From NCBI RefSeq assembly GCF_004212635.1, contig NZ_PSRT01000030.1:1-64000 (forward strand): a DNA stretch of 64,000 nucleotides, read 5' to 3'. The notes below the pieces were generated by a model that searched no databases, had not been told where the DNA came from, and was given only the letters and a program-made list of their open reading frames with translations. The stretch comes from Bradyrhizobium genosp. SA-3 (GTDB lineage Bacteria; Pseudomonadota; Alphaproteobacteria; Rhizobiales; Xanthobacteraceae). Of the stretch, positions 32,229 to 42,136 are shown one piece after another. The position numbers and the translations under genes are program-made. Position 1 is the first letter of the stretch. Every line of letters starts with the position of its first letter.

Positions 32229-33596
32229 TTACGTTCGCAATATGGCTTCGATCTCTTGCGCTGCTTCAAGCAGCGTACGGTCTTGTCCGCGCGCGGCGAT
32301 GATCTGAAGGCCGAATGGAAGTCCGCACCGATCCGCTCCGCACGGAATCGAAATCGCCGGCAGGCGGGCATGATTGACAAAAGGCGTGAAGACCGCGTGG
32401 GCACGTGGGCTTGCGGCTTTTCCGCCGATCGTGTCAGGGCCGAGCTGCGCCAGCGGCCATGCGACACATGGGACGGTTGGCGCCAGCAGCAGGTCGATCT
32501 CGCCAAAGAACGCCGCAAAGGCCTTGGCGATTGCAGCGCTTGCGACCAGCGCTCCGGCCACCTCGGCGCCTGACCACGACAGCCCCCGCTCGATCTGCTT
32601 GGCGATATCAGGATCGAAGACGGTCGGCTCCTTGCGGAAGGGCTCGCCATAGAGCGCAGCAAGGCTGGCATGCTGGAGCGGCATGACGGCGTCTTCCGTC
32701 GCGCCAGCCGGCCAGACGGGATCGTCTTGCACGATGTGCAATCCTGCGGCCGAGAGACGCTCGACGGCAGAAACGAGCCCGTTCGCGACGGCATCATCAA
32801 CGGCGACATCGAGACCGAGGCGAGGCGAGAATGCGACGCGCAGACCGGCGATGTCGGCGGTCTCTTGCGCAATGCTCGCCGAATCCGGATCGCGCCGATC
32901 GACGCCGGCCATGGTCTTGAACGCCAGCGCGATGTCGGCGACGTCGGTGGCGATCGGCGCGATGACGGAGAGACCGAAGAACGGCTCGGCGAAGCCAGGT
33001 CCATAAGGGATTGCGCCGTAGGACGGCTTGAAGCCGGCGACACCGACATGGGCCGGCGGCCTGCGACTGGAGCCGCCCGCATCGGTCCCAATCGCGAGCG
33101 GCACGAGGCCGGCTGCGACGGCGGCAGCCGGACCACCTGATGAGCCACCGGGAGTCAACGCGCGATCGAGCGGGTGCCGCGTCGGCCCGAACAGCGGCGA
33201 GGTCGTCACGCCTTTGCTCGCGAACTCGGAGGTTGCCCCGATGCCGACAACGATGGCTCCGGCCTTGCGCAGCCGCTCGATCGCGATTGCATCCTGCGGC
33301 GCGACGAAATCGGCAAACAGGCGCGAGCCCTGTGTCACGCGCCAGCCGCCGGTCCAGATGTTGTCCTTGACCACAATGGGGACGCCGGCCAGCGGCATCG
33401 CTTCGCCCGCGCGCAGGCGATCGTCGACGGCGGCGGCATCGGCTAGCGTGCGCGAGGGATCTATCGTGACCACAGCGTTCAGGCTCTTCGCAGCCTCGAT
33501 GCGGCCGAGGGCGGCCCTGGCGGTTTCGACCGCGCTCGTCCGCCCGGCCGTAACGTCGGCCGCAATCTCGCGCGCGCTATTGACCGGCTTTGTCAT
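32229..33596 (-). CDS. Amidase-signature family protein 1
   Basis: A 455-residue amidase-signature enzyme. The catalytic Lys is in PIVVKDNIWTGG, the cis-Ser region reads GGSSGGPAAAVAAGLVPLAIG, and the nucleophile Ser is in TDAGGSSRRPPAHVG. These enzymes hydrolyse amides, carbamates or related bonds. Its start overlaps the last 20 bp of the MFS transporter gene, so transporter and amidase are translated together and the transporter probably imports the amidase substrate. It is separated from dhaK by a 70-bp convergent gap. Confidence 0.9.
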   Translation of the reverse strand: MTKPVNSAREIAADVTAGRTSAVETARAALGRIEAAKSLNAVVTIDPSRTLADAAAVDDRLRAGEAMPLAGVPIVVKDNIWTGGWRVTQGSRLFADFVAPQDAIAIERLRKAGAIVVGIGATSEFASKGVTTSPLFGPTRHPLDRALTPGGSSGGPAAAVAAGLVPLAIGTDAGGSSRRPPAHVGVAGFKPSYGAIPYGPGFAEPFFGLSVIAPIATDVADIALAFKTMAGVDRRDPDSASIAQETADIAGLRVAFSPRLGLDVAVDDAVANGLVSAVERLSAAGLHIVQDDPVWPAGATEDAVMPLQHASLAALYGEPFRKEPTVFDPDIAKQIERGLSWSGAEVAGALVASAAIAKAFAAFFGEIDLLLAPTVPCVAWPLAQLGPDTIGGKAASPRAHAVFTPFVNHARLPAISIPCGADRCGLPFGLQIIAARGQDRTLLEAAQEIEAILRT

Positions 33597-34773
33597 GGCC
33601 TCCCCAAATCAGAGCCAATGTGCCGCACAGCGCGAGGCACGCCAAGGCGAAGAAGGCCGCGCCGAGGCTGGCTACGCCATCCAGGATCGAGACCAGGGCC
33701 GGCGCGGCCAGCAGGCCCGCATAGGAAGCGGTCAGGACCGCTCCGGTGGTCTCGCCGATCCTGTCCGGCGGGGCGAGGCGGGCAATCTCCGCGACGAAAA
33801 CGCCGTTCCAGCCCGACGCGGTCAGGCCGAACAGGGCAGCAATCGCGAACTGGCCGGTGCGACCGAGCGATGCGCCATCGAGGCCAAGCAGCGCCGCGCA
33901 GAGGGCCATGCCGAGGCCGATGACGACGAGAACCGCGCGGGAGGCATTGAGGCGCATGGCGACATAGCCCCAGCCGAGACGGCCGACGAGGCCGCCGGCT
34001 TGCGCGCAGGCGAGCGCCATGCCGGCCCCGATATGGCTGAGGCCGAGCTCGCGGGTACCGAGCGTGACAAAGACCGTGTTGAGCGAGACCTGCATCGCGC
34101 TGAACGGCATCGAGGCCAGCGCCAGCACCGCGATGCGCCGATCCGCGGTGACCAGCGCCAGTCGTGCACGGAGACCGAGCACCGGAGGAAGGAGGACCTT
34201 GCCGGCATAGGCCGGCCGCAGTCGCTCGAACAGCAGGATTCCCAGAAGAGCACAGGCGCTCACCGCCGCATAGCACCAGGCAGGTCCCAGCGAGATCGCG
34301 ATCGCCGGCAGAACCAGCGAGCCGCAGACGGCGCCGATCTGGTTGCCGGTCTGGCGGACCGAGAACACGAAGGCACGGCGTTCGGCCGTCACGAGCCGCG
34401 CCAGCAGCGCCGCGCTTGCCGGCGTCTCCGGCCCGAACGCAAGGCCAAGGCAGAGGCCCGCAGCGAGCAGGGCCGCCGTCGAGCCGAGCGAGGCCAGCGC
34501 CATGCTGACGACGATCGCCGCCGCGCACAGGCTCGCGATCCGCAGCGAGCCGAGGCGCGCGCTGAAACCGCCTCCCCAGAACGAGGCGGGGATGCCGACA
34601 GCGAACGCCGCGCACGAGAACATCGAGAGCTGCCAGACCTCGATCTGGGTGCGGGGCGCGACCACGCCCGGCGCGAACAGGGCCAGTGCCACCAGCGCCT
34701 GGAGCGAGGTCATCGCTCCCAGGGCCGGCAGCAGCGCAGGCGCTGGCCGAAGGTGCGTGTTTGCGTCTACCAT
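33577..34773 (-). CDS. Major facilitator superfamily transporter
   Basis: About 398 residues with 12 predicted hydrophobic segments, beginning LPALGAMTSLQALVALALFAPGVVAPRTQIEVWQLSMFSCAAFAVG. The cytoplasmic loop 2-3 GGFSARLGSLRIA and the loop 8-9 equivalent (GGLVGRLGWGYVAMRLNASRAVLV) fit the MFS pattern. ATG 34773 is preferred to the longer, non-conserved frame upstream. It is divergent from the transthyretin-like gene with only 23 bp between the starts. Confidence 0.88.
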   Translation of the reverse strand: MVDANTHLRPAPALLPALGAMTSLQALVALALFAPGVVAPRTQIEVWQLSMFSCAAFAVGIPASFWGGGFSARLGSLRIASLCAAAIVVSMALASLGSTAALLAAGLCLGLAFGPETPASAALLARLVTAERRAFVFSVRQTGNQIGAVCGSLVLPAIAISLGPAWCYAAVSACALLGILLFERLRPAYAGKVLLPPVLGLRARLALVTADRRIAVLALASMPFSAMQVSLNTVFVTLGTRELGLSHIGAGMALACAQAGGLVGRLGWGYVAMRLNASRAVLVVIGLGMALCAALLGLDGASLGRTGQFAIAALFGLTASGWNGVFVAEIARLAPPDRIGETTGAVLTASYAGLLAAPALVSILDGVASLGAAFFALACLALCGTLALIWGGHDKAGQ

Positions 34774-34796
34774 GGCGCGGCGCTCACGGGAGGAAC

Positions 34797-35135
34797 ATGG
34801 TGGCAGGCGGTATTTCCATTCACGCTGTCGATGTGGCGAGCGGACGCCCGGCACAGGGGCTGCGCGTCGAGATCTGGCGGATCGATCCGGACTCGCTGCG
34901 TATCGCCGACGGACGGCTCGGCGCCAATGGCGTGCTCGACCATGCCGTCGCGCAAGGCGAGGGCGTGACGGCGGGCGAGTACGAGGTCCTGTTTCATCTC
35001 GGTGAATTCTTCGGCGACAGCGACGGTTTCCTGACCGTGACGCCGTTCCGCTTCCGCATCAAGAACGTTGACGAGCATTTTCATCTGCCGCTGAAATTCA
35101 CGCGCTGGGGCCATTCGCTGTTCCGCGGTGCCTGA
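34797..35135 (+). CDS. Transthyretin / 5-hydroxyisourate hydrolase-like protein with altered C-terminus
   Basis: A 112-residue protein. ISIHAVDVASGRPAQGLRVEIWRID matches the start of hydroxyisourate hydrolases, and the end HFHLPLKFTRWGHSLFRGA matches their C-terminus. True hydrolases end YRGS, and the terminal Ser is part of the active site; here it is FRGA. The function may therefore differ. GGGAGG precedes ATG 34797. Its stop abuts the stop of a convergent permease gene without spacer. A link to ureide or cyclic-amide metabolism fits the surrounding amidases. Confidence 0.82.
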   Translation: MVAGGISIHAVDVASGRPAQGLRVEIWRIDPDSLRIADGRLGANGVLDHAVAQGEGVTAGEYEVLFHLGEFFGDSDGFLTVTPFRFRIKNVDEHFHLPLKFTRWGHSLFRGA

Positions 35136-35951
35136 TCAGTTCGTCAGCCGCCGCGACAGGCCGGTGACGCGTTCCATCACCGCCACCAGCGCGACGGTGG
35201 CGATGATCAGCACGCCCGACAGCGCGGCGATGGTCGCATCGAGCTTGCCCTCGAGGTCCTGCCACATCCGGATCGGCAGCATGTCGGTTGCGGCATCGCG
35301 CAGGAACAGCGAGACCGGCACATTGTCGAACGACGACATGAAGGCGATGAAGGCACCCGCGATGACGCCCGGCCGGATCAGCGGCAGCACGATGCGCCGG
35401 AACGTGTAGAGGCGGCTCGCGCCAAGAACCGCGGAGCTTTCGAGCAGGGTCGGCTCGAGTTGGGCCAACGCTGCGACCGTGTTGCGCACGACATAGGGCA
35501 CGCAGACCACGGTGTGACCGATTACCAGCGTCAGCGGCGACACCGGCAGGCCGACCAGCGAGAACAGCATCAGGGCGGCGAGACCGAAGGCGAGCGCCGG
35601 CAGCACCAGCGGCGACATGAACAGGGAATCGAGCAGCCGCGCCGACAGTGTCCGCGATCGCGAGATCGCGAGCGCCGCGGCGACGCCGAGGGCGACGGAC
35701 AGGCCGGTCGCCCACAGCGCCACGATCAGGCTGTTCTTCGCCGCGAAATGCAGTTGCCAGGCATTCCACAGCTCGGCGTACCAGCGCAGCGAATAGCCGG
35801 GCGGCGGGAACCGCAGCGAGAAACCGCTGGTGAAGGAGACGATCAGCACCACCAGTGAGGGCGCGATGATGATGACTAGCGCGATCACCGCGATCACGGT
35901 CATGACGAGCTCGAAGCTCAGAGCTTCCAAAGTGCGCTTGCGTCCGCTCAT
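35136..35951 (-). CDS. Spermidine/putrescine/iron-type ABC importer, permease 2 (PotC type)
   Basis: A 271-residue membrane protein with six hydrophobic segments. It starts EALSFELVMTVIAVIALVIIIAPSLVVLIVSFTSG, typical of PotC-like permeases, and has the EAA loop ESSAVLGASRLYTFRRIVLPLIRPGVIAGAFIAFMSSFDNVPVS. The start codon overlaps the upstream permease stop by one base (TAATG). It is the last gene of a minus-strand transporter operon. Confidence 0.92.
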   Translation of the reverse strand: MSGRKRTLEALSFELVMTVIAVIALVIIIAPSLVVLIVSFTSGFSLRFPPPGYSLRWYAELWNAWQLHFAAKNSLIVALWATGLSVALGVAAALAISRSRTLSARLLDSLFMSPLVLPALAFGLAALMLFSLVGLPVSPLTLVIGHTVVCVPYVVRNTVAALAQLEPTLLESSAVLGASRLYTFRRIVLPLIRPGVIAGAFIAFMSSFDNVPVSLFLRDAATDMLPIRMWQDLEGKLDATIAALSGVLIIATVALVAVMERVTGLSRRLTN

Positions 35952-36814
35952 TACGCCCCTCCATAGCCGCGCGACAAGCGGCCGAGCGTGGTGAAGACGG
36001 AGACGACCGCGAGCACGGCGAGCAGGAAGATGATCGAGATCGCGGCTGCGAAAGGCCAGTTCTGCAGGGTCGAAGCCTGCTGATAGAGATACATCGGCAT
36101 GAACAGCATCTGCCCGCCGCCGACCAGCGACTGGGTGATGAAGGCGGTGATCGCGGCGGCATAGGTCAGCGTGCAGCCGGCGATGACGCCCGGCAGCGAC
36201 AGCGGGAGCACGATCCTGAAGAAGGTGCGCCAGCTCCCGGCGCCGAGCGAGCAGGAGGCATCGTCGAGATTGGGATCGATGCGGCCGAGCGCAGTGATCA
36301 GCGGCAGCGTCATCAGCGGCATCTGCACCTGCGCCAGCGCGATCACCACGCCGAACTGGGTGTAGAGCAGCCTGAGGGGCGTATCGATGATGCCGAGCGA
36401 TTGCAGCGTCGCGTTGATGATGCCCTGGCGACCCAGGATGACGATCCAGGCGAAGGTCCTCACTACCACGCTGGTGAGCAGCGGCAGCAGCACGATCAGG
36501 ATGATGACGGTCTGAAGCTTTGGCCCGACCCGCTGGTAGAGCCAGGCGATGGGAAAGCCGAGCACGAGGCAGACGGCCGTCACCTCGGCGCCGAGCAGCA
36601 GCGTCGAGCCGAGCACGCCGAGGCTGAAGGGATCGGTGAGGAAGTGCAAGTACTGGCCGGGCCCCCAATGGAGCCCGGCCGTGTCGTTGTGCAGCGAGAG
36701 CCAGAACAGTTGCAGCAGCGGCGCGACGAAGAAGACCAGGAAGAACAGCGCCAGAGGCGCTGCTAATCCCATTCCGTAGGACGTCACGTCCCGTGATGCT
36801 GGTGCTGCGCCCAT
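35951..36814 (-). CDS. Spermidine/putrescine/iron-type ABC importer, permease 1 (PotB type)
   Basis: A 287-residue membrane protein. The first segment is LAAPLALFFLVFFVAPLLQLFWLSL; the later RTFAWIVILGRQGIINATLQSLGI is typical of PotB-like permeases. The EAA loop reads DASCSLGAGSWRTFFRIVLPLSLPGVIAGCTLTYAA. It would pair with permease 2 in the channel and lies 19 bp after the binding-protein gene. Confidence 0.92.
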   Translation of the reverse strand: MGAAPASRDVTSYGMGLAAPLALFFLVFFVAPLLQLFWLSLHNDTAGLHWGPGQYLHFLTDPFSLGVLGSTLLLGAEVTAVCLVLGFPIAWLYQRVGPKLQTVIILIVLLPLLTSVVVRTFAWIVILGRQGIINATLQSLGIIDTPLRLLYTQFGVVIALAQVQMPLMTLPLITALGRIDPNLDDASCSLGAGSWRTFFRIVLPLSLPGVIAGCTLTYAAAITAFITQSLVGGGQMLFMPMYLYQQASTLQNWPFAAAISIIFLLAVLAVVSVFTTLGRLSRGYGGA

Positions 36815-36833
36815 GACTTAAACCTTCAAGGTC

Positions 36834-37880
36834 TTAGATCTTGATCTCGCGGTTGAAGCGCTCGATCCAGGCCGAGCGCTGCTCGTTGATCTTCTTCCAG
36901 TCCTGGAACACGAATTTTTGCTTTAGCTCGGCGGTGTCCTTGGCGAGCACGCGCGCGATCTCGCCGCCCATCGTCACCTTGGAATTGGTTGGAACGATCA
37001 GATAGGGCGGGTTCATCAACGTGGTCTGGACCTCAGGCGTCAGCGCGGCCTCGATCAGCTTAAAGGCAAGCTCGCGGTTGGGCGAGCTCTTGACGATGTG
37101 GATCGTAGTCTTGAAGGCGATGGCGCCTTCCTTCGGCGCCACGAACTCGACCGGCACGCCGCGCGCTTTCAGGATCTGGATGGCGTTAAAATTGCCGGGC
37201 GAGATGTCGATCTGGCCCTGCTGGAACAGGGTCGCGAGCGCGCCGGGATTGGCGGCAACGGCCGCGAGATTGGGCTTGAGCTCCTCCAGCGCCTTGAAGC
37301 CGGGATCGACATTGGCCTCGGAGCCGCCGCGCATCTTGGCGATCTCGACCAGCCATCCGGTGCCGAGCGTCGAGTTGAGGTTGGTGATGCCGACGCGGCC
37401 CTTGAACTCCGGCTTCCAGAGATCGGCCCATGAGGTCGGCGGCGTCTTGACGGCTTCCGGATTGTAGGTGAGGCCGACGACCTGGAAGAACGGGGCGGGG
37501 CCCATCGGCTCCTGCGCCTCGGCGATCAGGTCCTTGTAGTAGGCGCTCTTCTCGACCGGATAGGGTTCGACGAGGTCCTGGCCGATCGCGACCAGCGCCG
37601 GACCCGGATCGTGCAACATGACGTCGATCGGCGGATTGGCTTTCGCGGCGTTGACCTTCGCGATCTGGTCGACCGAGAGCATGGGGTCGAGCACCATCGC
37701 CGCATCGGCGTTGGCCTTGCGGAAGGCCGGCACCAGCACGGCCTTGTGCGCTTCCTCCCAGCTTCCGGTGAAGGTCGCGAACACCAGCGGGCGAGCCTGG
37801 GCAAAGCTCAGTCCGGGAAACGCCTTCATGGCCCCGAGGGTGAGGGCGGTCGTCATCAGGCTTCGGCGGTTGAGGATCAT
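36834..37880 (-). CDS. Spermidine/putrescine/iron-type ABC importer, binding protein
   Basis: A 348-residue protein. The N-terminus MILNRRSLMTTALTLGAMKAFPGLSFAQA contains NRRSLM, so Tat export is likely. The mature part, RPLVFATFTGSWEEAHKAVLVPAFRKANADAAMVLD, fits the PotD/AfuA class (SBP family with a VxxxTW/TFTGSWE start). PPTSWADLWKPEFKGRVGITN is a hallmark of this group. GGAG six bases upstream supports ATG 37880. The ligand could be a polyamine, thiamine-like cation or organic anion; sequence does not decide. Confidence 0.9.
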   Translation of the reverse strand: MILNRRSLMTTALTLGAMKAFPGLSFAQARPLVFATFTGSWEEAHKAVLVPAFRKANADAAMVLDPMLSVDQIAKVNAAKANPPIDVMLHDPGPALVAIGQDLVEPYPVEKSAYYKDLIAEAQEPMGPAPFFQVVGLTYNPEAVKTPPTSWADLWKPEFKGRVGITNLNSTLGTGWLVEIAKMRGGSEANVDPGFKALEELKPNLAAVAANPGALATLFQQGQIDISPGNFNAIQILKARGVPVEFVAPKEGAIAFKTTIHIVKSSPNRELAFKLIEAALTPEVQTTLMNPPYLIVPTNSKVTMGGEIARVLAKDTAELKQKFVFQDWKKINEQRSAWIERFNREIKI

Positions 37881-37909
37881 GTCGAACTCCGTGTGGACTA
37901 TGACTGGAA

Positions 37910-39001
<1,092 letters not shown>

Positions 39002-39089
39002 GGTGTTGCCTCCGGTTCTTCCGAGGAAGAAAGCAAGTCTCGTGCCCGCCGCGCTCGCCTTTCGATGCGAGGTTTGGCATGGTGCGGCG

Positions 39090-40478
39090 ATGACGCCGAA
39101 GCCATCGATCTGCGACCTCACTGCCAAAACCCTTGCGGGCGCCATCGTGACGGGTGAGTTCTCTTCGCGTGACGCCGTCGAGGCGCATCTGGTGCGGATC
39201 GCGGAACAGGATCCGCAATTGGCGGCGTTCATAACCGTCGATGCCGAGGGCGCCCGCCGCGCTGCGCAAATCTGCGATGCCGCGCCCGCGCCGGTCGGTC
39301 CGCTGCACGGCGTGCCCGTCGGGATTAAGGACCTCACCGACACCGCGGGGCTTGCGACCACCTATGGATCGGTGCTGTTTCGTGATCATGTGCCCGCAGA
39401 GGACGATCTCGTGGTCGCGCGGCTGCGACGTGCCGGCGCGATCATTTTGGGAAAGACCAACACGCCGGAATTCGGCTTCGGTGCGGTCTGCACCAATAAA
39501 TTGTGCGGGCCGACGCGCAATCCATTCGATCCCGCGCTCACATCCGGCGGATCGTCCGGCGGCTCCGCCGTCGCGGTCGCGGCCGGCATGGTGCCGCTCG
39601 CGCACGGCACCGATTTCGGCGGCTCGGTGCGCACGCCCGCAAGTTTTTGCGATGTCGCCTCGATCCGGCCGACACCCGGCCGCATCCCGTCGCCGCGCCG
39701 ACCGCTCGGCTGGGATATGCTCGCCACCCACGGTTTTCTCGCCCGCGGCGTCGATGATCTCGAACTGGCGTTGTCGGTATGTGCTGGGGGAGATGCGAAT
39801 GATCCGCTCTCGGCCGGTGTTATCAATGACGATCGGTCGCTCGCGGGACGTCCGCGGATCGCTGTCACGCCCGATTTCGGTGTCGCGACGGTTGCGCGCG
39901 ATGTCCGCGAGCGTTTTGCTACCGCCTGCGATGCGCTTGCTAGAATTGCCGATGTCATGCCGTCCTGGCTCGATTGCAGCGGTGCGATCGAGACCTTCCG
40001 TACGCTGCGCGCCGCGCACATCGCCAACAGCTATGGCGAGCTGCTGCGGACGCGTCGCGCCGAGCTCACGCCCACCGTGATCTGGAACATCGAGGCGGGC
40101 ACAAAACTCTCTGCCGAGGATTACCTCAACGCCGAGCGGCGCCGCACCGCGATCTATCGCAGCTTTCGCGAGCTGTTCACGCGCGCCGATCTCCTGGTTG
40201 CGCCGGCGGCGTCGGTCTTTCCCTGGCCGAACGAGATCAGCGATGTCACCGCGATCGACGGCACGGCGCTGGAGACGCCCATCGATTATCTCGCCGTCAC
40301 TTTCATTGTCTCGTTGGTCGGCTTCCCCGTTCTGACCTTGCCGGTGCGTCGGGAAGAAGACGAGCTGCCCTTCGGTATCCAGATCATCGCGCCACCGCGC
40401 TGCGAATCCCGTCTGTTTGCCTTTGGCCGTGCCATCGAAAACGAATTGGGCTTTTCGCATCTCCGGCCGCCTCTCTGA
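39090..40478 (+). CDS. Amidase-signature family protein 2 (GatA-like)
   Basis: A 462-residue amidase-signature protein. The catalytic Lys is in GVPVGIKDLTDTAG, the Ser-rich core is SGGSSGGSAVAVAAGMVPLAHG, and the nucleophile lies in TDFGGSVRTPASF. ATG 39090 is chosen because upstream in-frame Met codons (from 38958) run into the divergent ATPase gene. It is not GatA itself: no gatB or gatC is near, and the context is catabolic. It is divergent from the importer operon at 35136-39001, which may import its amide substrate. Confidence 0.9.
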   Translation: MTPKPSICDLTAKTLAGAIVTGEFSSRDAVEAHLVRIAEQDPQLAAFITVDAEGARRAAQICDAAPAPVGPLHGVPVGIKDLTDTAGLATTYGSVLFRDHVPAEDDLVVARLRRAGAIILGKTNTPEFGFGAVCTNKLCGPTRNPFDPALTSGGSSGGSAVAVAAGMVPLAHGTDFGGSVRTPASFCDVASIRPTPGRIPSPRRPLGWDMLATHGFLARGVDDLELALSVCAGGDANDPLSAGVINDDRSLAGRPRIAVTPDFGVATVARDVRERFATACDALARIADVMPSWLDCSGAIETFRTLRAAHIANSYGELLRTRRAELTPTVIWNIEAGTKLSAEDYLNAERRRTAIYRSFRELFTRADLLVAPAASVFPWPNEISDVTAIDGTALETPIDYLAVTFIVSLVGFPVLTLPVRREEDELPFGIQIIAPPRCESRLFAFGRAIENELGFSHLRPPL

Positions 40479-41228
40479 TCAGCTGTCGCGATGCTCGAGC
40501 CGCGCGGCGAGCGCGTCGGCAAGACCAGTGGTGGGTTTGGCGGCGGGCCGGCGGTACGTGCCTGCGGTCGCCTTGCGCAGGCGGAGCGCCACCAGCGCCT
40601 CCGCCTGCTTCACGGCGGCGACGACCTGATCGACGACGGGGACGTGGATCCGGTCGGCGACGCGTTCGGCAAGACCCGAAAGCGGCGCGCCCGCAAAGAT
40701 CAGGACATCGGCCTCGTCCTCGACAATGGCGCGCTGCGCGAGTTCGACGAGCAAATCCTCCTTCTCGGTGCCGACATCCGAAATCGCCTTGAACGGCGTG
40801 TCGAGCATGCGGATGCCGGCGCAGCGTTCTCGCAGCCCGTGGTCGCGGACGCACTCCTCGTACCAGGGGCCCAGCGCTTGCGCGAAAGTGACGATGGCGA
40901 AGCGGCGACCGGCCATGCAGGCGGTGAGCATCGCAGCTTCGGCAAGGCCGATCACGGGAATGTCGAACGTCTCGCGCGCGGCAAACAGGCCGGGATCGCC
41001 GAAGGCGGCGATGATCGCGGCATCGACCTTGGTGTGCTGCTCGGCCAGCATCTCCAGCGCGATGGCGCCGCCGATCTGCGCCTCGGTGCGCGTCGCGATA
41101 TAGGGCACGCCGCGCGAGGCGGTGCAGGGGACGATCTCGGTGCCGGGCGCGGCGGCGCGCTGCCCGACATCGGTCATCAACTGGGTGACCGAGGTGCTGG
41201 TGTTAGGGTTGAGCAGCAGCAGCTTCAT
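40479..41228 (-). CDS. Asp/Glu/hydantoin racemase-superfamily protein lacking both catalytic cysteines
   Basis: A 249-residue protein matching hydantoin racemases: LLLNPNTSTSVTQLM at the start, then FGDPGLFAARETFDIPVIGLAEAAM, and the end VPVVDQVVAAVKQAEALVAL. In active racemases a Cys precedes FGDPG and a second lies in a GCAG segment. Here these are A75 (IIAAFGDPG) and A181 (FAGAPLSG). Two-base deprotonation by cysteines is impossible. ATG 41228 gives the family N-terminus; ATG 41234 overlaps the GntR stop. It is co-transcribed with the GntR gene and may be a binding or sensor protein, or an isomerase with new chemistry. Confidence 0.88.
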   Translation of the reverse strand: MKLLLLNPNTSTSVTQLMTDVGQRAAAPGTEIVPCTASRGVPYIATRTEAQIGGAIALEMLAEQHTKVDAAIIAAFGDPGLFAARETFDIPVIGLAEAAMLTACMAGRRFAIVTFAQALGPWYEECVRDHGLRERCAGIRMLDTPFKAISDVGTEKEDLLVELAQRAIVEDEADVLIFAGAPLSGLAERVADRIHVPVVDQVVAAVKQAEALVALRLRKATAGTYRRPAAKPTTGLADALAARLEHRDS

Positions 41229-41230
41229 GG

Positions 41231-41956
41231 TCATGCCGCCGTCAGCTTGGGCTTGGGAGCAAGAGTCTCGAGCAGCGCGGTGCCGGTCTGTCTGACATGG
41301 GCCCCGAGCAGGCGTCCGGCGGCTTCGCTGTCGCGCGCCTCGAGGGCTGCGAGGATATCGGCATGCTCGTTCACCGAATTGCTCCAGCGCTTGTCGGCGC
41401 CGAGCGCGAGATAACGCGCGCGTTCAGCGCGGGAGATCAGCGTCTCGTGGGCCTCGCGCAGCGGCGTGTTGCGGGCCATGCGGACGATGGTGTTGTGGAT
41501 CTCGCCGTTGATCGCAAAATAATCGTCGAGCTTGCCGTTGCGATGATGACCTTCCATCCGGGTCTGAAGCGTGCGCAAGCGGGCGAGATCGCGCTCGGTG
41601 GCGCGCTCCGCGGCGAGCTCGGCGGCGAGCCGCTCGATGCCGGCGAGCGCCTCGAACAATTCCGAGATGTCGTCGACCGCGATGTCAGCGATGCGCGGGC
41701 TGCGGTTCGGCCGCAACTCGATCAACCCTTCCGCCGCCAGCACCTTCATCGCCTCGCGCAAGGGGGTGCGCGACACGCCGAGCTCCTTCGACAGCTTCGT
41801 CTCCTGGGTCTGCGAGCCCGGCGGCAGCTCGCCGCGAATGATCATCGTCCGCATCCGCGCGGCGGCGCGCTCATGCAGGCCCATCCGCTTGAGTTTGGGC
41901 GACTTTCGTCCCTTTGGCGCTTCCGATTTTGGCTGCACGCGTGCCTCACTTCTCAC
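41231..41956 (-). CDS. GntR-family regulator, FCD subfamily
   Basis: The DNA-binding domain is MGLHERAAARMRTMIIRGELPPGSQTQETKLSKELGVSRTPLREAMKVLAAEGLIELRPNRSPRI. The FCD ligand domain follows (FEALAGIERLAAELAAERAT..., DYFAINGEIHNTIVRMA, NEHADILAALEARDSEAAGRLL). The start is uncertain: GTG 41956 gives 241 residues with a Lys-rich N-terminus, while ATG 41884 gives 217. It diverges from the importer/hydantoinase operon, and a 17-bp palindrome lies between them, so it probably controls that operon and itself. Confidence 0.9.
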   Translation of the reverse strand: MRSEARVQPKSEAPKGRKSPKLKRMGLHERAAARMRTMIIRGELPPGSQTQETKLSKELGVSRTPLREAMKVLAAEGLIELRPNRSPRIADIAVDDISELFEALAGIERLAAELAAERATERDLARLRTLQTRMEGHHRNGKLDDYFAINGEIHNTIVRMARNTPLREAHETLISRAERARYLALGADKRWSNSVNEHADILAALEARDSEAAGRLLGAHVRQTGTALLETLAPKPKLTAA

Positions 41957-42037
41957 GTTGATCTTAGCCGTTTCCGGCCTTCTTGTTTGCCAAAAATACC
42001 GACGTATGTCGCTGAAAACAATAGCATAGTGCGTAAA

Positions 42038-42054
42038 TTGTATGCAGCATGCAA
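42038..42054. promoter_or_regulatory. 17-bp near-perfect palindrome, GntR operator candidate
   Basis: TTGTATGCAGCATGCAA equals its own reverse complement except at the centre and one symmetric pair. It lies between the divergent GntR gene and the importer operon, 83 bp before the latter's start. FCD-type GntR proteins commonly bind palindromes with TTGTAT/ATACAA-like ends. Confidence 0.65.
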
Positions 42055-42136
42055 AAACCGGATTGCGCGGCGGCGAAGGCCGGCGGATGATCGTTTCCGA
42101 CGCGCGAGATCCCGCGCCTTTGAAATGGAGTAAGCG

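Noticed and set aside
39090..40478. Assignment of amidase 2 as GatA of the tRNA amidotransferase
   Set aside because: No gatB or gatC is adjacent and the gene stands alone beside a catabolic importer operon, so a general amidase is more likely.
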